In this document: piece after piece, positions 25,022 through 34,180 of the stretch
How the letters are laid out: each line of letters opens with the position of its first letter
Numbering within the stretch: the stretch's first letter is position 1
From: JBPBQZ01 sp050955105
GTDB lineage: Bacteria > Pseudomonadota > Gammaproteobacteria > Burkholderiales > Burkholderiaceae
Direction: 5' to 3'
Length of the DNA: 64,000 nt
Assembly (NCBI GenBank): GCA_050955105.1
Contig: JBPBQZ010000057.1
Span: 1-64,000 of the forward strand
Program-made: the position numbers and the translations under genes
Notes under the pieces: generated by a model
Told to the model about the DNA's origin: nothing
Seen by the model: the letters and a program-made list of their open reading frames with translations, nothing else
Databases searched by the model: none

Positions 25022-25960
25022 ATGACTCAACCGATTCGCCGGGGCTCCGCCGAGGCGCGCGCTTTCAAGCGTCAGCACGACCGGGACACGGCCAGCCGTC
25101 GCGGCGACGCTCATGGCGCGCCGCGTGACAGACGCGCGGGCCAGGGCAACCGTGCCGACAACGATCACGAAGCAGATTTCGATACACTCGAAAAGCCTGG
25201 GCGCCAGCCGCGCTTTGCACCGGTAACCTTTTCGGAAGAAGGCGGCGTGCGCTTTCTGCATTTTGCGACCGAGTGGGTGCAGGGCGCGATGCGGCTGTCG
25301 CGCCCCTGGCGCATCGAACTGGAATACGCGCAACAGATGATGTCGTGGCTGTTGTTCCTGAACCCGCCGGCGCGCGTAGCGCAACTGGGGCTGGGCGCCG
25401 CGGCGTTGACGAAATTCTGCTATCGCGAATTCAATGCCACCGAGGTCACGGCGGTCGAATTGAATCCGGCCGTGGTGGTGGCGGCGCGCACCATGTTCGC
25501 CTTGCCCGCCGATGACGCGCGCTTATCGGTGATCGAATCCGACGCTTGGGATTTCGTCACCGATGCACGGCAGCGTGGCGCTTTCGGGGCGCTGCAAGTC
25601 GATCTATACGACGCCACCGCGCGCGGCCCGGTGCTCGACAGCGTGGCTTTTTATCGCGCCTGCCGCAACTGCCTGCAGGAGCCCGGCATGCTGGTCGTCA
25701 ACCTGTTCGGCGACCATCCCAGCTTCGCGCGCAATATGCGCCACATCCGCGCGGCATTCGGTGGCCGCGCGCTGGCTTTGCCGGAAGTGCACGAGGGCAA
25801 CCGTGTGGTACTGGCCTTCAATGGACCGGCGCTCGATTTCAGTTGGAGCGACCTGGCCGAACGGGCCGCCTATCTGCAAAAGACCTTCGCATTGCCGGCC
25901 AAATCGTGGGTGAAAGCATTGCGAAATGTTTGCGACAATGCGCCGAGCCTGGCTATTTGA
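25022..25960 (+). CDS. spermidine synthase-like SAM-binding protein
   Basis: The 312-residue protein has a basic, low-complexity N-terminus (~1-60), then a Rossmann methyltransferase-type core: VAQLGLGAAALTKFCYREF, VTAVELNPAVVVAAR and IESDAWDFV. This fits the SpeE-like superfamily. The catalytic pattern for true putrescine aminopropyl transfer is not obvious and no speD is nearby, so the substrate is open. It starts 22 bases after the glycosylase gene, probably in one transcript. Confidence 0.8.
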   Translation: MTQPIRRGSAEARAFKRQHDRDTASRRGDAHGAPRDRRAGQGNRADNDHEADFDTLEKPGRQPRFAPVTFSEEGGVRFLHFATEWVQGAMRLSRPWRIELEYAQQMMSWLLFLNPPARVAQLGLGAAALTKFCYREFNATEVTAVELNPAVVVAARTMFALPADDARLSVIESDAWDFVTDARQRGAFGALQVDLYDATARGPVLDSVAFYRACRNCLQEPGMLVVNLFGDHPSFARNMRHIRAAFGGRALALPEVHEGNRVVLAFNGPALDFSWSDLAERAAYLQKTFALPAKSWVKALRNVCDNAPSLAI

Positions 25961-26035
25961 GCGGGTGTCGCAGCCCTGTCAGTTGCCTGCATCCAACAAT
26001 CAGACCGATCACCGCAGGCTTGCTGTAAACCGCGA

Positions 26036-26063
26036 TTGACCCCGCTGCGGGCGCTCCTATACT
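26036..26063 (+). promoter_or_regulatory. sigma-70-type promoter for the DUF3311/symporter pair
   Basis: TTGACC at 26036-26041 and TATACT at 26058-26063 are separated by 16 bases, close to the sigma-70 consensus. Transcription would start near 26070, leaving a ~67-base leader before the ATG at 26137, which has a strong AGGAG ribosome site. Confidence 0.7.
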
Positions 26064-26136
26064 CTTTTGCACTTGCGTTCGGACCCGTTTTCGAGATAAA
26101 ACCCCGGCGCGTCTCAAAAATTAAAAGGAGTCAATC

Positions 26137-26388
26137 ATGACCCGTCCCGTGACCGGGGGCAGGGCGAGCAGACACTGGCTTTGGCTACTTCTGCTGCCCT
26201 TTATCGGAGTGCTGTGGGTACCGTTCTACAACAAGAGCGAACCGCAGTTGTGGGATTTTCCGTTTTTCTATTGGTATCAGTTGGCGTGGGTATTGATCAG
26301 CGCGGTCATCACCGCTTTGGTCTACGTGAAGACTAAGAGCCTATACAAGCCTGATCCGCTGGCTCGGCGCGATGGGGGTGCGCGATGA
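26137..26388 (+). CDS. DUF3311 small membrane protein, partner of the symporter
   Basis: This 83-residue protein has two hydrophobic segments (WLWLLLLPFIGVLWVPFYN and LAWVLISAVITALVYV), with the DUF3311 hallmark PFYN between them and a short positive C-terminal tail. DUF3311 proteins are almost always encoded next to a solute:sodium symporter and are thought to be its small subunit, like YhdT with PanF. Its stop overlaps the symporter start as ATGA. Confidence 0.9.
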   Translation: MTRPVTGGRASRHWLWLLLLPFIGVLWVPFYNKSEPQLWDFPFFYWYQLAWVLISAVITALVYVKTKSLYKPDPLARRDGGAR

Positions 26389-27941
26389 CCGTCAACGTAA
26401 CCGCCACCGTTGTTTTCGTATTGTTCTTCGTCGGTGTTACCGTGCTCGGCTTTTTCGCCGCACGCTGGCGTCGTGGCGACATGGGCCTGCTGGATGAGTG
26501 GGGCCTGGGCGGCCGCCGCTTCGGCACCATGGTGACCTGGTTTCTGCTCGGCGGCGACCTTTACACCGCCTATACCTTCGTCGCCGTGCCCGCGCTCGTA
26601 TTCGGTGCCGGTGCCACCGGCTTTTTCGCGCTGCCTTATACGATCCTGATCTATCCGTTCGCCTTCGTCGTGTTCCCGAAGTTATGGGCAATCTCGAAGC
26701 GGCACGGCTACGTCACAGCGTCGGACTTCGTGCATGCGCGCTATAACAGCCCGGTGCTGGCATTAGCAGTCGCCGTAACCGGCATTATCGCGACGATGCC
26801 TTACATTGCCTTGCAACTGGTGGGTATCGAAGTCGTGATCGGCGCGCTGGGTTTCGACACCAGTGGCTTCGTCGGTGACTTGCCGCTGATCATCGCCTTC
26901 GCGATTCTCGCCGGCTACACCTACACCAGCGGCTTGCGCGCGCCGGCCATGATCGCGGTGGTGAAAGATCTGCTGATCTACATCACCATCATCGCGGCAA
27001 TGATCGTGATCCCTGCGCAGTTGGGCGGTTTCAGCCATATTTTTGCTGCAGCCGATGCGTCGAAGCTGTTGTTGAAGGCTCCTGACACGACCAGCCTGAA
27101 TGGCTATAGCGCCTACTCGACGCTTGCGCTCGGTTCGGCACTGGCGTTGTTCCTGTATCCGCACTCGATCACCGCGGTGTTGAGTTCGAAGTCAGGCAAT
27201 ACGATTCGCCGCAATATGGCGTTGTTGCCGGCTTACTCGCTGGTGCTGGGCTTGCTGGCCTTGCTGGGCTTCATGGCGCTGGCCGCGGGCGTGAAAGACA
27301 TGCCCGAGTTCGTGCCGTTCTTCAAGGCTTACGGCTCGAACTTCGCGGTGCCGGCGCTGTTCCTGCACTTCTTCCCGTCGTGGTTTGTCGGTGTGGCGTT
27401 CGCGGCCATTGCCATCGGTGCGCTGGTGCCGGCGGCCATCATGTCGATTGCGGCCGCCAATCTGTACACGCGTAATATCCATCGCGTGTACTTCAACCGC
27501 AGCATGACGGGCAACAAGGAAACCGATATCGCCAAGCTGGTGTCGCTGGTGGTGAAGGTTGGCGCGGTGGCGTTCATCATCTTCCTGCCGCTGACGTATG
27601 CGATCCAGTTGCAGTTGCTGGGTGGTATCTGGATTATCCAGACGCTGCCGGCGATCGTGCTGGGCCTGTACACGCGCGTACTCGATCATCGCGCGCTGTT
27701 GATCGGCTGGCTGGCCGGTATCGTTACCGGCACCTGGATGGCGGCGTCGCTGAAGCTGGCGGGGTCGACCTATCCGATCCATTTCGCCGGCCACGTGATT
27801 CCCGGCTATGCGGCGATCTGGGCGTTGGTGGTCAACCTCGTGGTGTCGTTCGTGCTGAGCTTCCTGTTCCGCGCGGTCGGCATGACCAGTTCGAAGGATC
27901 TGACGCGCGCTGAAGACTATCTGGACGTCGTCGAGGGTTGA
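26385..27941 (+). CDS. sodium:solute symporter (SSS family, monocarboxylate permease-like)
   Basis: The 518-residue inner-membrane carrier has about 13 membrane helices. The N-terminal WGLGGRRFGTMVTWFLLGGD is the SSS first-helix signature, and YTYTSGLRAPAMIAVVKD follows, as in the MctP/pantothenate group. Together with DUF3311 it resembles MctP-type carriers of lactate, pyruvate or similar monocarboxylates; the exact solute is not determined. It is translationally coupled to DUF3311 and ends before two hairpins. Confidence 0.9.
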   Translation: MTVNVTATVVFVLFFVGVTVLGFFAARWRRGDMGLLDEWGLGGRRFGTMVTWFLLGGDLYTAYTFVAVPALVFGAGATGFFALPYTILIYPFAFVVFPKLWAISKRHGYVTASDFVHARYNSPVLALAVAVTGIIATMPYIALQLVGIEVVIGALGFDTSGFVGDLPLIIAFAILAGYTYTSGLRAPAMIAVVKDLLIYITIIAAMIVIPAQLGGFSHIFAAADASKLLLKAPDTTSLNGYSAYSTLALGSALALFLYPHSITAVLSSKSGNTIRRNMALLPAYSLVLGLLALLGFMALAAGVKDMPEFVPFFKAYGSNFAVPALFLHFFPSWFVGVAFAAIAIGALVPAAIMSIAAANLYTRNIHRVYFNRSMTGNKETDIAKLVSLVVKVGAVAFIIFLPLTYAIQLQLLGGIWIIQTLPAIVLGLYTRVLDHRALLIGWLAGIVTGTWMAASLKLAGSTYPIHFAGHVIPGYAAIWALVVNLVVSFVLSFLFRAVGMTSSKDLTRAEDYLDVVEG

Positions 27942-27946
27942 TGACG

Positions 27947-28039
27947 GTTGAGGGCTGCGGCAGCGCGGCCCTCAACCCCGAAAGTTCGACGTGAGCAGCA
28001 TGAGAAAGGCCGGCGGAATTGCTTCCGCCGGCCTTTTTT
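27947..28039 (+). terminator. two hairpins ending the symporter transcript
   Basis: A 9-bp hairpin (27947-27955 with 27968-27976) is followed by a strong 12-bp hairpin (28005-28016 with 28025-28036, 8-base loop) and a T-run to 28039. The second is a clear intrinsic terminator for the symporter and may also serve the convergent transaldolase gene. Confidence 0.85.
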
Positions 28040-28065
28040 ACGCTGCCGCTGATTCGATCGCTAAA

Positions 28066-29019
28066 TCAGATCAATGCGGTAATCAGCTTCTCGACCTTGA
28101 TCGCGTCGGCGGCGAATTGCCGGATGCCGTCGGCCAGTTTCTCGGTAGCCATCGGATCTTCGTTCAGGCCGAAGCGGTACGAAGGCTCGTCCGCCGCAAT
28201 GCGCTCGACAGGATCGTCCTTGGCGATTTCGGGAGACAGTTTGCGGGTGACTGGATCGTTGGACTTGCTCAGCTTATCGAGCAAATCGGGACTGATGGTC
28301 AGCAAGTCGCAGCCGGCCAGTTCGATGATTTGCGACAGCGTGCGGAAGCTCGCGCCCATGACTTCGGTCGAATAGCCGAACTTCTTGTAATAGGCGTAGA
28401 TGTGCTTGACCGATTTCACGCCGGGATCGTTCGCGCCGCCGTCTTTCACGTCGTCCCACTTGTCACCCGCGGCCTTCTTGTAAAAGTCGTAGATGCGGCC
28501 GACGAACGGCGAAATCAGCGTGGCGCCGGCTTCGGCACAGGCCACCGCTTGCGGCAGGCTGAACATCAACGTCATATTGCAATGGATGCCTTCGCGCTGC
28601 AGCACCTCGGCCGCGCGGATGCCTTCCCAGGTTGAGGCGATCTTGATCAGCACGCGCTCGCGCGGCACGCCATACGACTCGTACAGCGAGATGATGGTGT
28701 GCGCCTTTTCCAGCGTGGCGGCGGTGTCGAACGACAGCCGGGCGTCGACTTCCGTGGAGACGCGGCCTGGAATGATGTCGAGGATCTTGCGGCCGAAGGC
28801 GACCAGCAGTTCATCCATGATGCTGCTCAAGGGGCGCGTGCGGTGTTGCTTGACGGTTTCTTCCAGCAGCGGACGGTACTCGTCCTTCTGCACGGCTTTG
28901 AGAATCAGCGACGGGTTGGTGGTTGCGTCTTGTGGACGGTATTGTTCCAGCAGTTGGAAATCACCACTGTCGGCGACGACGGTGGTGAACTGCTTCAGCT
29001 GGTCGAGGGTAGTCGACAT
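28066..29019 (-). CDS. tal: transaldolase, class 1
   Basis: The 317-residue enzyme interconverts sedoheptulose 7-phosphate plus glyceraldehyde 3-phosphate with erythrose 4-phosphate plus fructose 6-phosphate in the pentose phosphate pathway. The N-terminal DATTNPSLI motif and the Schiff-base lysine Lys126 in RVLIKIASTWEG are present, with FGRKILDIIPGRVSTEVD between. AAGGAG precedes the ATG. It is a single gene, convergent with the symporter. Confidence 0.96.
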   Translation of the reverse strand: MSTTLDQLKQFTTVVADSGDFQLLEQYRPQDATTNPSLILKAVQKDEYRPLLEETVKQHRTRPLSSIMDELLVAFGRKILDIIPGRVSTEVDARLSFDTAATLEKAHTIISLYESYGVPRERVLIKIASTWEGIRAAEVLQREGIHCNMTLMFSLPQAVACAEAGATLISPFVGRIYDFYKKAAGDKWDDVKDGGANDPGVKSVKHIYAYYKKFGYSTEVMGASFRTLSQIIELAGCDLLTISPDLLDKLSKSNDPVTRKLSPEIAKDDPVERIAADEPSYRFGLNEDPMATEKLADGIRQFAADAIKVEKLITALI

Positions 29020-29128
29020 GAGCGGCTCCTTGCAAAGATCGAGTTCTATTGTAATGGGCCGATTGGAGCCGCGCAGCTTGCAGGGCGCTTCGCCTGTCGC
29101 TCAGTCGGCCGATTTATCAGCCGATCTG

Positions 29129-30304
29129 TCAGCGTGTGCGCAGCGCCCGCATGCCGTCGGTCAGGCCCGCCACGGTGAGCGGATACATTCTGTCAGAAAG
29201 CAGATTACGCATGATGTCGATGGACTGGCGGTAATGCCAAACCCCCGAGGGTTCGGGATTCAACCAGATCGCCGATGTGAAATGATCTAGCAGGCGCTGT
29301 ACCCAGACCGCGCCGGCTTCGTCATTGTTGTATTCGACCGAGCCGCCGGGCTGCAGAATTTCGTAGGCGCCCATGGTCGCGTCGCCGACGAAGATCAATT
29401 TATAGTCGGATTGGAATTTATGGATGATGTCCCAGGTGGGATAGCGCTCGGCATGTCGGCGGTGATTGTTTTTCCAGACATGGTCGTAGACGCAATTATG
29501 GAAATAGAAGAATTCCATATGCTTGAATTCGCTGCTGGCAGCCGAAAACAGCTCTTCGGTGTGGCGGATGTGGTCGTCCATCGAGCCGCCCACGTCGAGC
29601 AGCATCAGCACTTTGACCTTATTGTGCCGCTCGGGCACCATCCGCAGGTCCAGCCAACCGGCATTCGCGGCGGTGCTGCGAATCGTGTCTTCCAGATCCA
29701 GCTCTTCCACCGCGCCTTCGCGCGCGAAATGGCGCAGTCGGCGCAGCGCCACCTTGATGTTGCGGGTACCGATTTCCAGCTGATCGTCGTAGTCTTTGTA
29801 GGCGCGCGCTTCCCAGACTTTCACCGCGCTGCGGTTGCCGCCCTGGCCGCCGATACGGATGCCTTCCGGGTTGTAGCCGCCATTACCGAACGGCGAAGTG
29901 CCGCCGGTGCCGATCCATTTCTTGCCGCCGGCGTGGCGTCCTTTTTGTTCCTCGAACAACTGCTTCAGGCGTTCGAGCAGCTTGTCGAGGCCGCCCAGCG
30001 CTTCCACGCGGGCTTTTTCTTCCGGCGTGAATTCGCGCTTCATCTGGTTTTCCAGCCACTCGCGCGGGAATTCCAGCTTGGACGTCGGGATCATCGCCAC
30101 GCCTTCGAAATAGGCGGCGAAAGCACGGTCGAACTTGTCGAAATATTTCTCGTCTTTCACGAGCGTCAGGCGCGCCAGATGATAGAAATCATCGACCGAT
30201 GCGCCGATCACGCCCTGTTCGAGCGCGCCCAGCAAGGTCAGGAATTCCCGCACGGTGACGGGCACGCCGCCATTGCGCACCGTAAAGAAGAAGTCGATCA
30301 ACAT
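29129..30304 (-). CDS. VWA-domain protein, CoxE-like
   Basis: The 391-residue protein has an N-terminal helical CoxE-type part and a C-terminal von Willebrand A domain. The MIDAS-like motif is altered to LLDVGGSMDDHIRH, Asp-x-Gly-x-Ser with a Gly insertion. The central part is Gly-rich (GNGGYNPEGIRIGGQGG). The family acts with MoxR ATPases to load metals or mature enzymes such as CO dehydrogenase, but no such enzyme is encoded here. GGAGG precedes the ATG. The MoxR gene is 60 bases upstream on the same strand. Confidence 0.88.
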   Translation of the reverse strand: MLIDFFFTVRNGGVPVTVREFLTLLGALEQGVIGASVDDFYHLARLTLVKDEKYFDKFDRAFAAYFEGVAMIPTSKLEFPREWLENQMKREFTPEEKARVEALGGLDKLLERLKQLFEEQKGRHAGGKKWIGTGGTSPFGNGGYNPEGIRIGGQGGNRSAVKVWEARAYKDYDDQLEIGTRNIKVALRRLRHFAREGAVEELDLEDTIRSTAANAGWLDLRMVPERHNKVKVLMLLDVGGSMDDHIRHTEELFSAASSEFKHMEFFYFHNCVYDHVWKNNHRRHAERYPTWDIIHKFQSDYKLIFVGDATMGAYEILQPGGSVEYNNDEAGAVWVQRLLDHFTSAIWLNPEPSGVWHYRQSIDIMRNLLSDRMYPLTVAGLTDGMRALRTR

Positions 30305-30364
30305 ATTGCCTCCTCGCCGCCGCGCCTCGCATGAGCGAGCGCCGTGGCGGCGCGTATCGCGGGT

Positions 30365-31207
30365 TTATCGATTGCCGCGATTCATATAGACCAGCCGCTC
30401 GAACAGATGCAGGTCTTGCTCGTTTTTCAGCAATGCGCCGGCGAGCGGCGGCACGATCTGCTTTTGATCCTGGCTGCGCAGCGCTTCCGGGCCGATGTCT
30501 TCGGCCAGCAGCAACTTCAGCCAGTCGATCAGTTCGGAAGTGGAAGGCTTTTTCTTCAGGCCCGGCACATCGCGCAGTTCATAGAAACTTTGCAGCGCGG
30601 CAGCCACCAGCTCTTTCTTGATGTCTGGATAGTGAACGTCGACGATGCGCTGCATGGTGGCTGCATCGGGAAAACGAATGTAGTGGAAGAAGCAGCGCCG
30701 CAGGAAGGCGTCGGGCAGTTCTTTCTCGTTATTGGACGTGATGATCACCAACGGACGACGCTTCGCCTTCACCAGTTCGCGCGTCTCGTAGACGTAGAAC
30801 TCCATGCGGTCGAGTTCGCGCAGCAAATCGTTCGGGAACTCGATGTCGGCCTTGTCGACCTCGTCGATCAGCAGCACGCAGGGCTCTTCCGCCTCGAAAG
30901 CCTGCCACAGCACGCCCTTGATGATGTAATTGCGGATGTCCTTGACGCGCTCGTCACCCAGTTGCGAATCGCGCAGGCGCGACACCGCGTCGTATTCGTA
31001 CAGGCCTTGCTGCGCCTTGGTGGTGGACTTGATATGCCACTGCAGCAGCGGCATGCCCAAAGCGGCCGCTACTTCCTCGGCCAGCATGGTCTTGCCGGTG
31101 CCCGGTTCGCCCTTGATGAGCAGTGGGCGGCCGAGTGTACTGGCGGCATTGACCGCAAGCTTGAGGTCGTCGGTTGCGACGTACTGAGATGAGCCTTCGA
31201 AGCGCAT
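30365..31207 (-). CDS. MoxR-family AAA+ ATPase
   Basis: The 280-residue ATPase has Walker A GEPGTGKT at residues 33-40, Walker B VLLIDEVDKAD, sensor 1 VIITSNNEKELPDAF and the arginine-finger region FLRRCFFHYIRF. MoxR ATPases work with VWA proteins as chaperone-like maturation machines. It is the first gene of a two-gene unit with the CoxE-like protein, a pair often found in Burkholderiales. Confidence 0.93.
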   Translation of the reverse strand: MRFEGSSQYVATDDLKLAVNAASTLGRPLLIKGEPGTGKTMLAEEVAAALGMPLLQWHIKSTTKAQQGLYEYDAVSRLRDSQLGDERVKDIRNYIIKGVLWQAFEAEEPCVLLIDEVDKADIEFPNDLLRELDRMEFYVYETRELVKAKRRPLVIITSNNEKELPDAFLRRCFFHYIRFPDAATMQRIVDVHYPDIKKELVAAALQSFYELRDVPGLKKKPSTSELIDWLKLLLAEDIGPEALRSQDQKQIVPPLAGALLKNEQDLHLFERLVYMNRGNR

Positions 31208-31389
31208 GTCGGGTGCCGGTCGGAAAAATCCTAGTATAAAGCCGAAGGCCCCGTTGTGGACTAGTCCAACGACAGCGCGTTACAATGGGCGGCTTTTTTT
31301 GGGCCGCGCACCCCACGTGCCGTTGCAGAATACCCGCGCGGACCCGCCTGCTTCACGGTGGGTCTCCCTTTTGCACAGGTCTGATCACT

Positions 31390-31737
31390 ATGAAAAAATT
31401 CGCCATAACGGCGGCGCTGTTGCTTTCGGTTGTCGGCGCGCATGCGGCTGACATCGTCGGAAACCCGATAGCGGCGAGAGACAAGGTGGCCATGTGTATC
31501 GGCTGCCATGGCATACCCGGTTATCGGACTGCCTATCCGGAGGTTTATCACGTACCGATGCTGGGCGGCCAGAACGCCCAATACATCGAGAATGCCCTCA
31601 AAGAGTACAAGACCAGGCAGCGTAAATTCCAGACGATGCACGCGGTAGCGGCATCGCTGTCGGATCAGGACATCGCCGATATCGCGACTTACTACGCGGA
31701 ACAAACATCCGCGAGCAAGCCGAACCCCGTCAAATAG
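31390..31737 (+). CDS. periplasmic c-type cytochrome, class I
   Basis: The 115-residue precursor has a signal peptide (residues 1-19) and one haem site CIGCH (Cys36-His40). A downstream Met in the FQTMHAVAASLSDQDI region may be the sixth ligand. It resembles small cytochrome c553/c4-type electron carriers. The ATG at 31390 starts MKKFAITAALLLSVVG. It is followed 25 bases later by a second such cytochrome. Confidence 0.88.
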   Translation: MKKFAITAALLLSVVGAHAADIVGNPIAARDKVAMCIGCHGIPGYRTAYPEVYHVPMLGGQNAQYIENALKEYKTRQRKFQTMHAVAASLSDQDIADIATYYAEQTSASKPNPVK

Positions 31738-31762
31738 CCCGTCGACAGGGACAGGAGAATTC

Positions 31763-32119
31763 ATGAAAAAGCTATTGGCGGCCGCAATGATCATCGGCTC
31801 CATGGGAAGCAGCGCGGCGGTACTGGCGGCCGATGCGTCGAACGGCCAGGCGATCGTCGAGCGCACCAATTGCGCGGCCTGTCACGGCGCGGGATTGAAC
31901 AAGCCGATCAGCGCCGAATATCCGAAGCTGGCCGGGCAGTACGAAGACTATGTGTACTTCGCGCTGCGGGCCTATCAGGCCGGCGGCAGCAGCAGTCCCT
32001 TGTTCGGCCGTAACAACGCGATCATGAGCGCGCAGGTGCAAAACCTGTCGGAAGACGATCTGCGTGATATCGCCGCCTACGTACAATCGCTGCCGGGCGA
32101 TCTCGTGCAGAAGAAGTAA
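31763..32119 (+). CDS. periplasmic c-type cytochrome, class I
   Basis: The 118-residue precursor has a signal peptide (about residues 1-22) and one haem site CAACH (Cys37-His41), with NNAIMSAQVQNLSEDD carrying the likely Met ligand. It pairs with the preceding cytochrome and may form a two-haem relay to a terminal oxidase, a common pair in betaproteobacteria. AGGAG lies close to its ATG. Confidence 0.9.
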   Translation: MKKLLAAAMIIGSMGSSAAVLAADASNGQAIVERTNCAACHGAGLNKPISAEYPKLAGQYEDYVYFALRAYQAGGSSSPLFGRNNAIMSAQVQNLSEDDLRDIAAYVQSLPGDLVQKK

Positions 32120-32204
32120 AGCCGCCGCCTGGTCGGCGTGCGGGTTGCGTGCCCGCGTGCGTCGCGGCGGTGTTGGTGACTCGGGCGGCTGTTCAGCGCG
32201 CCCG

Positions 32205-32633
32205 CTATGACGCCGTGCGACGGATGCGTTCGAGATACGCGTCCGAGTCGGGCGGCGTGCCATTGCGCTGTGCCTCCCACAGCGTCTGCCCCAGACATTC
32301 CATGATCTTGTGCTGTGCCTGATGGGTCGAGCCCAGGCGCGACGCCAGCCTTTGGTGCGCGTCGCGAATGCCCGGCGGCTGGTCGATCGAAATCTGCTCG
32401 CTGATCGCCAGATGCATCGACAAGTGCAGGAAGGGATTGCTTTCGCCTTGTTCCGGCGTGAAGTCGCGCGCCAGCGCCGCGTCGGGCGCGCGCAGATTGT
32501 CTGCGTATTCCGGATGCTCATCGATCCACTCGGCCGCGATGGCTTCGAGCGGGGTCAACACTTCATGCGCATGCTGTTTGCGCCAGGTTTCGCAGAAAAA
32601 GCTGCGGACTTCGTCGCGGCTGGGATTGAACAT
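32205..32633 (-). CDS. DUF1841 family protein
   Basis: The 142-residue soluble protein starts MFNPSRDEVRSFFCETWRKQ and contains NPFLHLSMHLAISEQISIDQP, the hallmark of DUF1841, a betaproteobacterial family of unknown function. It has no signal or membrane segments. It lies between the convergent cytochrome pair and nth, with an 83-base gap to nth, and may share its transcript. Confidence 0.88.
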   Translation of the reverse strand: MFNPSRDEVRSFFCETWRKQHAHEVLTPLEAIAAEWIDEHPEYADNLRAPDAALARDFTPEQGESNPFLHLSMHLAISEQISIDQPPGIRDAHQRLASRLGSTHQAQHKIMECLGQTLWEAQRNGTPPDSDAYLERIRRTAS

Positions 32634-32716
32634 AGCCAGGGTCCGGGTGCGTGAATGTGATCAGGTGCGTGCAAAGAGGCGTACGACAAGGTGCGGGGGA
32701 TTTCCCCGAGCGTTGC

Positions 32717-33364
32717 CTACGACTCGGCTGGCGCCGGCGTCTTCTGCTTGTACTCGCAGAGGTTTTCGATGGCGCAGTGCCAGCACTCCGGGCGGCGCGC
32801 GCGGCAGACATAGCGGCCGTGCAGGATCAACCAATGATGCGCGTTTTGCCGAAATTCTTCAGGCGTGACGCGATCGAGCTTGTCTTCCACCGCGCGCACG
32901 TTCGGCCCGGGCGCCAAGCCCGTGCGGTTTGCAACGCGAAAGATATGCGTGTCCACGGCGATCGACGGGTGTTGGAAAATCGTGTTCAGCACGACGTTGG
33001 CAGTTTTACGGCCCACGCCTGGCAAGGCTTCCAGTGCTTCTCGCACTGGCGGCACTTCGCCGTCATGCCGTTCCAGCAATAGCTGGCTCGCGGCGATAAC
33101 GTTTTTTGCTTTGGTTCGATACAGGCCGATGGTCCGGATGTAGTCCGAGACGCCCGCTTCACCTAGCGCGACCATGCTCGCCGGCGTGCCAGCGGCGGCG
33201 AACAAACCTCGCGTCGCCTTGTTGACCGAGCGGTCGGTCGCTTGTGCCGACAGCATCACGGCAATCAGCAATTGATACGGCGAGCCGTATTCGAGCTCGG
33301 TCGTGGGATTGGGCTCGATGCTGCGCAAGGTTTCGTAGATGGCGCGGCGCTTGATTGCGTTCAT
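32717..33364 (-). CDS. nth: endonuclease III
   Basis: The 215-residue bifunctional DNA glycosylase/AP lyase removes oxidised pyrimidines. The helix-hairpin-helix LPGVGRKTANVVLN holds Lys120 and the catalytic Asp138 is in VDTHIFRV, matching E. coli numbering. The C-terminal 4Fe-4S cluster C-x6-C-x2-C-x5-C is complete (CRARRPECWHCAIENLC). Its ATG overlaps the rsxB stop by four bases. Confidence 0.96.
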   Translation of the reverse strand: MNAIKRRAIYETLRSIEPNPTTELEYGSPYQLLIAVMLSAQATDRSVNKATRGLFAAAGTPASMVALGEAGVSDYIRTIGLYRTKAKNVIAASQLLLERHDGEVPPVREALEALPGVGRKTANVVLNTIFQHPSIAVDTHIFRVANRTGLAPGPNVRAVEDKLDRVTPEEFRQNAHHWLILHGRYVCRARRPECWHCAIENLCEYKQKTPAPAES

Positions 33365-34128
33365 TGGCCGGTTTTCTCCGCCTCGGCAGCCAGCGCCAGC
33401 TTGCGCAGCCGCGCACGCTCGATCGCCGCTTGAACGATCGCGCGTTTGCGCGCTTGTTCGGCCTCGGCCTCGGCTTCGATCGACGCGCCGAGATTCGATG
33501 GCGCTGCGGCATTCGAGCTGCCTGAACTGGCTGAAGAGGTGAGTGTCGTGTCCGCGTCGGCGCCAGCGCTCGAGCCGGCCTGCCGCGGCGCTGCTGTCAG
33601 CGCCGATTTGCGGACCTGTGCGGGGGGCCGTGCCAGATGCCGGTGATATTCGGCCCGCGCCTGGTCCGCCCGTTCGGCCGACCAGGCGTCCCAACCCGTG
33701 GCCGTGCCGGTTACCGGCCGCATCTCGATACAGTCGACCGGGCAGGGCGGCACGCAAAGATCGCAGCCGGTGCAGCTATCCGCCAACACGGTATGCATCG
33801 ACTTGGGTGCGCCAACGATCGCATCCACCGGGCAGGCCTTCAAACAAAGCGTGCAGCCGATGCAAAGCGATTCATCGATGACGGCGACCGGCCGCGGCCG
33901 CTCCACGCCACAACTGGCATCCAGCGGCAGTGGCGCGCGCCCAAGCAGCGCGGCCAGTCGGGCAATGCCCTCGGCCCCGCCCGGTGGGCAGCGGTTATGC
34001 AGCGCGCTACCCTCGGCGATGGCGGCGGCGTAAGGCGCGCAGCCGTCGTAGCCGCACTTGGTGCATTGGGTTTGCGGCAGGAGCGCGTCGATTCGTGCCG
34101 CCAGCGGCGACAACTCGGCTTCGATCAA
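33361..34128 (-). CDS. rsxB: RsxB/RnfB-like iron-sulfur protein
   Basis: The 255-residue protein has an N-terminal Fe-S domain (TQCTKCGYDGCAPYAAAI, then RCPPGG) and two 4Fe-4S ferredoxin motifs (CIGCTLCLKACPVDAI, CTGCDLCVPPCPVD). RsxB normally belongs to a membrane electron-transport complex, but no other rsx/rnf genes are here and it lacks the usual N-terminal membrane anchor. The last ~90 residues are low-complexity and charged. The start appears to be a TTG at 34128. It overlaps nth (ATGA), which keeps the enterobacterial rsx-nth linkage in reduced form. Confidence 0.88.
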   Translation of the reverse strand: MIEAELSPLAARIDALLPQTQCTKCGYDGCAPYAAAIAEGSALHNRCPPGGAEGIARLAALLGRAPLPLDASCGVERPRPVAVIDESLCIGCTLCLKACPVDAIVGAPKSMHTVLADSCTGCDLCVPPCPVDCIEMRPVTGTATGWDAWSAERADQARAEYHRHLARPPAQVRKSALTAAPRQAGSSAGADADTTLTSSASSGSSNAAAPSNLGASIEAEAEAEQARKRAIVQAAIERARLRKLALAAEAEKTGQ

Positions 34129-34180
34129 GGGTGATACTCGTTTCGTCGTTAAGTCGGCACCCAGGCCACGCGGTGCCGCC

